Shown in pieces: positions 33,724 through 40,028 of a stretch of 40,028 bases of DNA. The first letter of the stretch is position 1. The number at the start of each line of letters is the position of its first letter. Source of the stretch: Candidatus Zixiibacteriota bacterium. Lineage in GTDB: Bacteria; Zixibacteria; MSB-5A5; SM23-73-2. The translations under genes were made by a program, and so were the position numbers. Where the stretch lies: NCBI GenBank assembly GCA_030615745.1, contig JAUWYR010000022.1, positions 1 through 40,028 of the forward strand, read 5' to 3'. Under the pieces are notes generated by a model that was not told the origin of the DNA, did no database searches, and saw nothing but the letters and a program-made list of their open reading frames with translations.

Positions 33724-33996
33724 ATGACGAAAGAGGAACTGGTAGCCAAAATCGCAAAGGACACAAAGGTAACTAAAGCCCAGGCAACTAGGGCTTTGAA
33801 CTCAATGCTGGATGGTATTACCGGCTCTCTCAAAAGAGGGAGAAAGGTTAGCTTTGTGGGCTTTGGCACTTTCTCAGTGAGCAAAAGAAAGGCACGCATG
33901 GGCAGAAATCCTCAGACTGGCGAGACCATAAGAATTCCTGCTGCCAAAGTGCCGAAGTTCAAAGCAGGGAAGTCTCTGAAAGAAGCTGTGAGATAG
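33724..33996 (+). CDS. DNA-binding protein HU
   Basis: 90 residues, normal size. MTKEELVAKIAKDTKVTKAQ opens the helical dimer part; GRKVSFVGFGTFSVSKRKAR is the signature; RNPQTGETIRIPAAKVPKFK is the DNA-clamping arm with its tip proline. HU compacts and bends DNA without sequence preference. A strong AAGGAGAGGTGGTG site lies before the ATG. Whether it is alpha- or beta-like cannot be said for this phylum. Confidence 0.95.
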   Translation: MTKEELVAKIAKDTKVTKAQATRALNSMLDGITGSLKRGRKVSFVGFGTFSVSKRKARMGRNPQTGETIRIPAAKVPKFKAGKSLKEAVR

Positions 33997-34012
33997 GACG
34001 CTTTGAGTTTTC

Positions 34013-34044
34013 AAAAAAGCCTCGTATTTTGCGAGGCTTTTTTT
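34013..34044 (+). terminator. Intrinsic terminator of the HU gene
   Basis: Arms AAAAAAGCCTCG (34013-34024) and CGAGGCTTTTTT (from 34032) enclose a seven-base loop and run into a T tract. It starts 16 bases after the stop codon. Confidence 0.88.
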
Positions 34045-34058
34045 GTTATTGTTGTCGC

Positions 34059-34077
34059 TAAATTTATAATTCGGCAA
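34059..34077 (+). repeat. 19-base dispersed repeat
   Basis: TAAATTTATAATTCGGCAA is identical to 11230-11248 on the same strand. It lies between the HU terminator and the C25 peptidase promoter area. Confidence 0.6.
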
Positions 34078-34188
34078 AGATTTGCTGCATTGAAAATATA
34101 GCAACAACGTATAAAAAGAGTCGCTTGATCGAAAATATAAAAGTGTATCTTTTGTATCTGGTATCTACAAATAATGGCAATTTACTCA

Positions 34189-34221
34189 TTGACAAAAAAG
34201 GAATTTTCGTTATTTTATAAT
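34189..34221 (+). promoter_or_regulatory. Promoter region of the C25 peptidase gene
   Basis: TTGACA at 34189-34194 and TATAAT at 34216-34221 are both perfect, but 21 bases apart, which is too far to act together. TTGACA with TATTTT (34211-34216, 16 bases) is a workable pair. The ATG is at 34251 behind GGAGG. Confidence 0.5.
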
Positions 34222-34250
34222 AAAAGAAGCTTTCACCGATTGGAGGAATT

Positions 34251-37200
34251 ATGAAAAAACTCACATTCTTTTTTTTATTTTTAGCATTTTTCTCCTTCCC
34301 TTTCAACATTTTCTCCTTTGAACTTTCCCACACCCTAAATTTTGATTCAGAATCTTTGACCTTCGAGAAATTGAAAGGATATGACCTTGTGAAGCTAAAA
34401 GATTCTCATCTGATGTATAACGCTGGTGAACCTGCTTTACCGGTTAAGAATATTTATCTTTTTGTGCCTGAGAATGCAGAAGTTATTGGTCTGGAAATCA
34501 AAAATGTTATCAAAGAGAAGTTACCTGAAAAATATCTGATCTTTCCAGCTCAACCTGCACAGCCTCTGATAAAATCTCAGGATAAAGTTCCTTTTGTCTC
34601 ACCAAAACAAGTTGTGTATTCATCTTCTGTTCCGTATCCAGAAGCTCCTCTGAAATACATAAGAACCGGCTCTTTGGGTGGAAGAAAAATCGCTGTTTTA
34701 CAAGTTTTTCCTTTAGTTTGGATACCAAAGGAGAAAAGCCTGTATTTTTATAAAGAGATTGAATTTGAGTTAAAATACGAACTCGAAGATATCCAAAGGA
34801 TTGATAGAAAAAGTCTTATTCCACCCTCCAGAACTTCAAAAACTCAAGCAATATATGACCAGATAATAGAAAAACTGGTTGAAAACCCTTCTGATTTAAC
34901 TTTTCAATCACAGACTACAAACCAAATCGGAGGCGGGGTTGAGTGGGAGTATCTTATCATTACTCATCAGGATTTCGACACCACTTTTAAAAGGTTAGCT
35001 GACTGGAAAAAGAAAAAGGGGATCCGTTACCGGATTAGAACCACTCAATGGATCCAGAGCAACTATTCTGGATATGATCTGGCTGAAAAGATCAGAAATT
35101 ACATAAAGACAGCCTATCAGGATTCCGGATGCGTGTGGGTTCTTTTAGGAGGAGATACAGGAGTCATTCCGGCGAGAATCGCACATATTGAGATGCAAAG
35201 CATAACTGAGGATATTCCATCTGACTTCTACTATGCTGATCTGGATGGTAGCTGGGATTATGACGGAGACTATGTCTATGGAGAATTAGAAGACAGTTTA
35301 GACCTTTTTCCGGATGTGTTTGTTGGAAGAGCGCCAGCCAGCTCTATTGAGCAGGCACAAACATTTATAAACAAGGTATTAACCTATGAAAAAAATCCTC
35401 CAACCGACTACCAGAAAAAGATTTTGTTTTTTGCAGAATACGCTGACCCAGAGACAGATGATGGAATAGCAAAGGATATGATAGATTATTATTTTGTCCC
35501 TCCAGATTTTGACCCAATAGCTAAGTTATATGAAAGGGATGGAAATGAAAGCGCAGAGGCGGTGTTAGATTCAATGGACGTAGGATTTAATTTTTTAAAT
35601 CACAACGGTCATGCTAACTCCTGGGTTCTATCGGTTGGTCCAGATTACATCACTGGCTCTGATATGGATGGGCTTAACAACTCCCCTAAATTCTCAGGAT
35701 TTTTATACTCAATCGGCTGCTGGCCAGCAGCTATTGATTATGATTGCATTGCTGAGCATTTTGTTAACAATCCGGATGGTGGAGGCTTTTTTATCGGGAA
35801 CTCGAGGTATGGATGGTATACACCAACTCTTCCAGGGTATAGCTCCTCTGATTTATTTGACCAGCAATTTTTTGCATCTATTTTTGAAAGGGGTCTTAAC
35901 AGAATTGGTCAGGTGTTGGCAGATTCAAAAGCAAAATATGTTGCTGATGCACAACAGGAAAACGATTACAGGTGGATAGAATTCGGGTTAATCTTTTTAG
36001 GAGACCCGGAGATGCCCTTGTGGACCGATACGCCTGAAACCCTTCAGGTCAATTTTCCTGATACTATAGTAGAAGGAGAAAATTACTTTGGAGTATCGGT
36101 AAGCGATGCTTTTGATATGTCGATTCCTGGGGCAATGGTTTGCGTTGCAAAACCAGATACAGATGAGGTATATGTGACTGGAAAAACCAATTCAAGTGGT
36201 CAGATCTTCTTCACAATTCACCCTGTTGCTGTTGGATCTCTTTTTGTAACGGTTACTCACCCTAACTTTCTACCCTTCGAAAGCGGAGCCTGGGTAAGAT
36301 ATGATGCGCCTTGTGTTTTATACAAATCCCATTCGCTCATAGACTCTGGCAATGGAGACGGGATCATAAATCCAGATGAGGAAATAGAGCTTTTGGTAAC
36401 CCTTGGTAATTTCGGTGACCAAGAAGCCTCAGGCGTTGTTTGCACCCTATCTTGTTCTGATCCTCTAATTGAGATCTCGGATTCAACAGGAGATTTTGGG
36501 AATATAGCCTCACAAGGTGAAGCAGGGGATACTTTTGTTTTCAATGTCTCATCTATGTGTCCTGACAACCATACCATTAATTTTGATTTAAGAATTATGG
36601 ATAATAGTTCTAATCTCTGGACTTCAAAACTTTCTTTGAAAGTTGGAACACCGATTTTATGTTATCAGAAAAACTTAATATTCGATGGTCCTGGTGGAAA
36701 TGGAAAAGCTGACCCAGAAGAAACCTTAGATTTACAAATCTATTTGAAAAATCAAGGCTTAGGAAACGGTTACGGTGTTTATGCTAAACTCAGCACCAGC
36801 GATCCTTATGTGGAGATAATATCTGACTCATCCGATTTTGGCGACATTCCTTCGGAAAGTCTTAAAAGTTGTTATGACTTTTATACTATTCATATAGGAA
36901 CCCCTCCAACTCAACTCTATTTTGCCACATTGAATCTGGATATAAACTCACAAGACTTTTCAGAAACTGATAGTTTTATGATTTTAATTGGTGGAGAAGA
37001 TTTTGTAGATGATGTTGAATCAGGAGTGGGTGGCTGGACTCACTGGGGAACTGTGGATAAATGGCACCTGACCAATCACAGAAACCATTCCGCAAACACA
37101 TCCTGGTATTTAGGAGAAGAGGGAAGTTGGCTTTACTCACCTGGTTTCACCTCCTATTTGCTCTCCCAATCTATTGTTTTGCCTGAGAATGCTGAGCTTT

Positions 37201-37661
37201 CTTTCTGGACCTGGTATGAGATACAGGCAGGATGGGACTATGCTTATTGCGAGATCACTGGAATTGACATACCAGACCCATCCGGGTGGAAAGTCCTTTG
37301 TATGATGACCGGAGCATCTGGTGGCTGGGTGGAAAAACAATTTGATTTATCCGAGTATTTCGGAGATACAATTCAGGTAAGATTCACATTTTTCTCAGAT
37401 GATGATCCTTATCAATACGAGGGATGGTATATAGATGATATAGAGATAAAAGGAGAAAAACCTGAGATTTCTGGAGATGTAAATGCTGACGGTGTACTTA
37501 ACCTTTCAGATGTTATTTATTTAGCTAATTATATATTCAAAGGTGGACCTGCTCCTAATCCTATGGATTCAGGTGATGTAAATTGTGATGGAGTTATTAA
37601 TCTTTCAGATGTTATCTATTTAGCAAACTATTTACTGAAAGGTGGACCACCCCCCTGTTAA
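34251..37661 (+). CDS. Secreted C25 (gingipain-like) cysteine peptidase with C-terminal dockerin
   Basis: 1136 residues. Signal peptide 1-22; residues of about 25-180 resemble the C25 propeptide (GEPALPVKNIYLFVPENAEV). The peptidase domain is about 230-620: WEYLIITHQDF, WVLLGGDTGVIPARI, DVFVGRAPASS, the catalytic His454 in NHNGHAN and Cys490 in YSIGCWPA. Ig-like repeats follow (each opening GDGIINPDEEIELLVTLGN or similar), then a MAM/adhesin-like jelly roll (about 920-1065). The end (1075-1136) is a type I dockerin with two calcium loops, GDVNADGVLNLSDVIYLANY and GDVNCDGVINLSDVIYLANY. Dockerins bind cohesins, so it may be held in a surface complex; no cohesin is in this window. It stands alone, between HU and a terminator. 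Confidence 0.87.
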   Translation: MKKLTFFFLFLAFFSFPFNIFSFELSHTLNFDSESLTFEKLKGYDLVKLKDSHLMYNAGEPALPVKNIYLFVPENAEVIGLEIKNVIKEKLPEKYLIFPAQPAQPLIKSQDKVPFVSPKQVVYSSSVPYPEAPLKYIRTGSLGGRKIAVLQVFPLVWIPKEKSLYFYKEIEFELKYELEDIQRIDRKSLIPPSRTSKTQAIYDQIIEKLVENPSDLTFQSQTTNQIGGGVEWEYLIITHQDFDTTFKRLADWKKKKGIRYRIRTTQWIQSNYSGYDLAEKIRNYIKTAYQDSGCVWVLLGGDTGVIPARIAHIEMQSITEDIPSDFYYADLDGSWDYDGDYVYGELEDSLDLFPDVFVGRAPASSIEQAQTFINKVLTYEKNPPTDYQKKILFFAEYADPETDDGIAKDMIDYYFVPPDFDPIAKLYERDGNESAEAVLDSMDVGFNFLNHNGHANSWVLSVGPDYITGSDMDGLNNSPKFSGFLYSIGCWPAAIDYDCIAEHFVNNPDGGGFFIGNSRYGWYTPTLPGYSSSDLFDQQFFASIFERGLNRIGQVLADSKAKYVADAQQENDYRWIEFGLIFLGDPEMPLWTDTPETLQVNFPDTIVEGENYFGVSVSDAFDMSIPGAMVCVAKPDTDEVYVTGKTNSSGQIFFTIHPVAVGSLFVTVTHPNFLPFESGAWVRYDAPCVLYKSHSLIDSGNGDGIINPDEEIELLVTLGNFGDQEASGVVCTLSCSDPLIEISDSTGDFGNIASQGEAGDTFVFNVSSMCPDNHTINFDLRIMDNSSNLWTSKLSLKVGTPILCYQKNLIFDGPGGNGKADPEETLDLQIYLKNQGLGNGYGVYAKLSTSDPYVEIISDSSDFGDIPSESLKSCYDFYTIHIGTPPTQLYFATLNLDINSQDFSETDSFMILIGGEDFVDDVESGVGGWTHWGTVDKWHLTNHRNHSANTSWYLGEEGSWLYSPGFTSYLLSQSIVLPENAELSFWTWYEIQAGWDYAYCEITGIDIPDPSGWKVLCMMTGASGGWVEKQFDLSEYFGDTIQVRFTFFSDDDPYQYEGWYIDDIEIKGEKPEISGDVNADGVLNLSDVIYLANYIFKGGPAPNPMDSGDVNCDGVINLSDVIYLANYLLKGGPPPC

Positions 37662-37680
37662 AAAATAGATGAAGTCAGGT

Positions 37681-37716
37681 AGCCCCATGTTGCCCCCAAC
37701 ATGGGCGCTTTTTTTT
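37681..37716 (+). terminator. Intrinsic terminator of the C25 peptidase gene
   Basis: Arms CCCATGTTG (37684-37692) and CAACATGGG (37697-37705) enclose loop CCCC. An outer AGC/GCT pairing with one bulge extends the stem, followed by eight T (37709-37716). It begins 20 bases after the stop codon. Confidence 0.8.
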
Positions 37717-38086
37717 GCAGTGGCTGTTGGTCTTTTTGAACAACAATCTATTGCAAAAGAGTTTTGTTCTGGCTGGGTCCCCTGACCCAGCCAAGATTTA
37801 GAGTGCACGTAAAATTATCTCCAGTTCATCCTTGGTCTTATTGACCAACGGTGCAGTTTTTCTCTGTTGATGAAAAACATCCTGTTGGTTGTTGGTCTTT
37901 TTGACCAACAACCTAAAAAAAGAATTTTGTGCTGGCTGGGTCCCCTGACCCAGCCAGGCAGTTAGGTAATCCCATGTTGCCCCCAACTTGGGGAGAATAA
38001 ATATCCCACCTTGAGGGCAAGGTGGGAATACGAGATACTTTTCTCTTTTGATAGGAAAAACTTCCAGAGAATAAAATAGAAAGATG
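37717..38086. repeat. Gene-free region of duplicated hairpin modules
   Basis: A module of about 70 bases occurs twice, near 37722-37795 and 37887-37957. It consists of a GTTGGTC...GACCAAC-type hairpin, a spacer ending TTTTGT, then the 22-base hairpin with arms GGCTGGGTC/GACCCAGCC (37771-37792 and 37934-37955, identical). A third TTGGTC/GACCAA hairpin lies at 37832-37848. The 17 bases CCCATGTTGCCCCCAAC of the terminator recur at 37971-37987. TCCCACCTTG/CAAGGTGGGA (38004-38027) lies 60 bases after apt and could end its transcript, though its T run is poor. Confidence 0.7.
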
Positions 38087-38614
38087 TCATTCCTTTTCAT
38101 ATTGCATTATAGAAAAGAAATCATATTTTAAAAGCTTTTCCCTCCCTTTTAAATACAAAAGCTCGATCATAACTAAAATTCCAGCAACAACCCCACCCAG
38201 CCTCTCCACTAATCTTGCAGTAGCCTTCAAGGTTCCACCAGTGGCTAAAAGGTCATCCACAATTAAAATCCTCTGATCTTTAAAAATGGCATCTTTGTGC
38301 ATTTCTAAGGAATCTGTCCCATATTCCAGATCGTATTTCTCGAAAACAGTATAAGAAGGAAGTTTTCCTTTTTTTCTCACAGGAATAATGCCAACCCCTA
38401 ACCTTAAAGCTAAAGCTCCTCCTAAGATAAAACCCCTCGATTCAATAGCCACGACCAGATCAATTTTTTTGTCCTTGCATTTATCATATAAAATATCTAT
38501 GATCTCCTTAAAAGCGCTCCCATTTTTTATCAAGGTGGTTATATCTTTAAATACCACCCCCTTTTTTGGATAGTTCGGAACATCCCTTATAAGTTTTTTC
38601 AGTTTTTCATGCAT
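38087..38614 (-). CDS. apt: Adenine phosphoribosyltransferase
   Basis: 175 residues, normal size. It starts LKKLIRDVPNYPKKGVVFKD, as in Apt; VVAIESRGFILGGALALRLG is the dimer/active region and ILIVDDLLATGGTLKATARL is the PRPP-binding loop. It salvages adenine to AMP with PRPP. An AAGGAAGG site lies before ATG 38614. It is the last of three closely spaced minus-strand genes, 11 bases after the acylphosphatase gene. Confidence 0.95.
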   Translation of the reverse strand: MHEKLKKLIRDVPNYPKKGVVFKDITTLIKNGSAFKEIIDILYDKCKDKKIDLVVAIESRGFILGGALALRLGVGIIPVRKKGKLPSYTVFEKYDLEYGTDSLEMHKDAIFKDQRILIVDDLLATGGTLKATARLVERLGGVVAGILVMIELLYLKGREKLLKYDFFSIMQYEKE

Positions 38615-38625
38615 TTTACCTTCCT

Positions 38626-38910
38626 TTAGAATCTTATGTCGAAGTTTTCGAATTTTCCTTTATATTCCCTCCATTCAACATTTACAGCTGTTATATGAGC
38701 AGAGGGAGGACCTACTTTAACCTCCTTAATAAAATCTAAAACCAAACCTTTATCTCCCTCTACCTCGATCTCCACATCGTCATTATATAAGTTTCTAATA
38801 TACCCTTTTAGATTATATTGTTTCGCTTTTCTGTATACAAAATATCTGAATCCCACCCCTTGAACCACTCCTGAGACGACTAAATGGACAAAAGCTTTGG
38901 AATCATTCAT
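38626..38910 (-). CDS. acyP: Acylphosphatase
   Basis: 94 residues, the usual length. VSGVVQGVGFRYFVYRKAKQ holds the catalytic Arg in GVGFR; GYIRNLYNDDVEIEVEGDK holds the catalytic Asn. It hydrolyses the acyl-phosphate bond of small metabolites; the physiological substrate in bacteria is unclear. Its ATG overlaps the stop of the upstream gene by four bases (ATGA). Confidence 0.93.
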   Translation of the reverse strand: MNDSKAFVHLVVSGVVQGVGFRYFVYRKAKQYNLKGYIRNLYNDDVEIEVEGDKGLVLDFIKEVKVGPPSAHITAVNVEWREYKGKFENFDIRF

Positions 38911-39377
38911 TTTTTTTTAAGAGCTTGAAAAACTGACTTCAAAGCCTCCTTGGGGTTTTTTGTTTGAGGCATCTTCTCTGAGACCTGCCAGGTGGAAAGA
39001 CCAACTACAGGTTTTTCCAATTTTAAACAGAAGGCAAGCTCAGATAAGGTGCCATATTTTCCCGGGAGTGCGATAATCGCATCTGAAGAGCGGACGACCA
39101 CAAGGTTTCGGGCTTCACCAATGCCCGTAGCAATTGGAATATCGATATAGGGATTAGCCTCATCAATTCTATCGCCTGGAAGTATGCCAACAGTTAAACC
39201 ACCATTTTCCTTAGCCCCTTTAGCCGCACCCTCCATAACTCCACCTAAGCCTCCACATACTAAAACACCACCTTTTTTGGCAATCCCCTTTCCAACCTCA
39301 TAGGCTAAATTATATATCTTCTTTGAGCACTTCCCTGCCCCTATCACTCCGATAAAAACCTTTCCCTGTTTTTTCAT
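38907..39377 (-). CDS. SLOG-fold protein of TIGR00725 type (LOG-like)
   Basis: About 156 residues from ATG 39377, preceded by GAGGAGAG; the longer frame from TTG 39392 would overlap that ribosome site. Motifs are VFIGVIGAGKCSKKIYNLAY, VLVCGGLGGVMEGAAKGAKE and LPGKYGTLSELAFCLKLEKP. The GGLGGVMEGA and PGxxGTxxE pair is shared with LOG-type nucleotide hydrolases and molybdenum-cofactor carrier-like proteins. Whether it hydrolyses a nucleotide or only binds one is not known for the TIGR00725 group. It is the first gene of a three-gene operon with acylphosphatase and apt. Confidence 0.8.
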   Translation of the reverse strand: MKKQGKVFIGVIGAGKCSKKIYNLAYEVGKGIAKKGGVLVCGGLGGVMEGAAKGAKENGGLTVGILPGDRIDEANPYIDIPIATGIGEARNLVVVRSSDAIIALPGKYGTLSELAFCLKLEKPVVGLSTWQVSEKMPQTKNPKEALKSVFQALKKK

Positions 39378-39523
39378 CTTCTCTCTCCTCAAAAGGCCTC
39401 CTTGTCTTTCTATTTTATGTTAATATTTTAAGCAATTTCTCACCACCCCTTAATTTAGAGATTGAATTAAGTTTAATCACAAAAAATCATCCTTTAAACT
39501 TTCCTTGAAATAACCTCAAATAC

Positions 39524-39565
39524 AAAAAAAACTTCTTCATTTACATTTTAGAACTGATGTAAATG
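39524..39565 (-). terminator. Intrinsic terminator after tRNA-Pro
   Basis: Arms CATTTACAT and ATGTAAATG (39538-39546 and 39557-39565, 9 base pairs) enclose a ten-base loop. On the minus strand a run of eight T begins six bases beyond the stem. It ends the tRNA transcript 11 bases after the CCA. Confidence 0.6.
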
Positions 39566-39575
39566 TTTAAATTTT

Positions 39576-39652
39576 TGGTCGGGGCGACTGGATTTGAACC
39601 AGCGACACCTTGGTCCCGAACCAAGTGCTCTACCAGGCTGAGCCACGCCCCG
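39576..39652 (-). tRNA. tRNA-Pro(CGG)
   Basis: 77 bases including an encoded CCA. The acceptor arms CGGGGCG and CGCCCCG pair fully; the D arm contains CAGCCTGGTAGAGCA; the anticodon stem is CTTGG/CCAAG with loop TTCGGGA, giving anticodon CGG; the T arm has GGTTCAAATCC. Discriminator base is A, usual for proline. G37 follows the anticodon and is the site methylated by TrmD, whose gene is in this window. Confidence 0.97.
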
Positions 39653-39715
39653 CAAATGATTAACTTCTAACAAAGGGATAAGGGATTTTATCCCTCCCTT
39701 TATATAACGGAAAAA

Positions 39716-39743
39716 AATATAAAAGAATTAAAGAGGTTGTCAA
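39716..39743 (-). promoter_or_regulatory. Promoter of tRNA-Pro
   Basis: On the minus strand TTGACA (39743-39738) and TATATT (39721-39716) are 16 bases apart, about 64 bases before the tRNA. The leader holds a small AAGGGAT/ATCCCT-type inverted repeat. Confidence 0.65.
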
Positions 39744-40028
39744 GGGAAGAATTGAAAGACGAGGAGTGCAAAAATTTTTTTCGGAATTATCCAAACTCTT
39801 TCGTTGGTTCGGGAATTGGCCTGCCCAGCCAGGGAATTCCCGAACCTAATGTAGTGTTTCATAAATAGCTTTACTGCTCTGTCATTCCGGGTATAAAGGT
39901 TTTAAAGTGTTGCTATTTTCATTTGATTTTTAAGGAAACAGTACCAATTTATGTATTGAATTTTGTGTTTTTCCGTTAAACCTCTGTGTCTTTGATAATC
40001 TGATTTCAGTCTTGAATGAAAACCTTCT
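39744..40028. other. Right-edge gene-free region
   Basis: A strong hairpin has perfect 12-base arms GGTTCGGGAATT (39806-39817) and AATTCCCGAACC (39835-39846). Its loop holds a GGC/GCC inner pairing and the CCTGCCC-GCCAGGG motif also seen near 25801. After 39847 I see no gene or repeat. Confidence 0.6.

Noticed and set aside
34216-34221. Perfect TATAAT paired with TTGACA 21 bases upstream
   Set aside because: The spacing is too long for normal sigma-70 recognition, so I list only a promoter region with the alternative 16-base pairing.
37798-38100. 100-codon minus-strand open frame overlapping the end of apt
   Set aside because: It is built from the duplicated hairpin modules; no ribosome site and no recognisable domain.

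Overview
The window is a contiguous piece of an AT-rich, Gram-negative-type bacterial chromosome. The evidence for an outer membrane is a TonB-type receptor, an LptD-like protein, a PilQ secretin and a SPOR lipoprotein. A C25 peptidase ending in a type I dockerin, an MXAN_6640-type metalloprotease with a FlgD/T9SS-like C-terminal domain, and the general gene mix resemble uncultured phyla around the FCB group (Zixibacteria, KSB1 or WOR-3-like). That placement is inferred from motifs only. There is no CRISPR array, rRNA, phage or recognisable transposase.

Layout. 1-10927 (minus strand) is an 11-gene string, mostly overlapping or closely spaced, read from a TTGACT-16-TATATT promoter: mannose-1-phosphate guanylyltransferase, SPOR lipoprotein, TsaC, low-molecular-weight phosphatase, DUF3108 protein, a conserved protein of unknown function, a fused formiminotransferase-cyclodeaminase, a PHP phosphoesterase, an exported metalloprotease, an ECF S component and the start of a TonB-dependent receptor that runs off the left edge. 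11756-20000 (minus) is a type IV pilus cluster: four prepilin-like genes (pilV, pilW, pilX, fimT types), then pilM, pilN, pilO, an AMIN-PilP fusion and a short pilQ. It has a strong candidate sigma-54 promoter at 20030-20045 and ends in an intrinsic terminator. An NtrC/PilR-type sigma-54 activator (20278-21639) lies directly upstream and probably drives it.

22387-25573 (plus) is a four-gene succinate dehydrogenase operon. 25976-29855 (plus) is the classic ffh-rpsP-khpA-rimM-trmD-rplS translation operon, in which both ribosomal proteins carry unusual Lys/Glu tails. It is followed by an lptD-like gene, an HU gene with its own promoter and terminator, and a 1136-residue secreted C25 peptidase. 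37662-39652 (minus) holds apt, acylphosphatase, a SLOG/TIGR00725-type protein and tRNA-Pro(CGG).

The intergenic regions longer than 300 bases are the most unusual part. They are packed with perfect short inverted repeats whose stems differ from one another. One family, six copies in two orientations, keeps a GGATG-loop-CATCC core and a TTTGTTC flank while its basal stem base pairs change together. Other intergenic features are two adjoining arrays of degenerate heptamers after sdhB, 17- and 19-base dispersed repeats, and a small gene remnant beginning exactly at the edge of one of those repeats.
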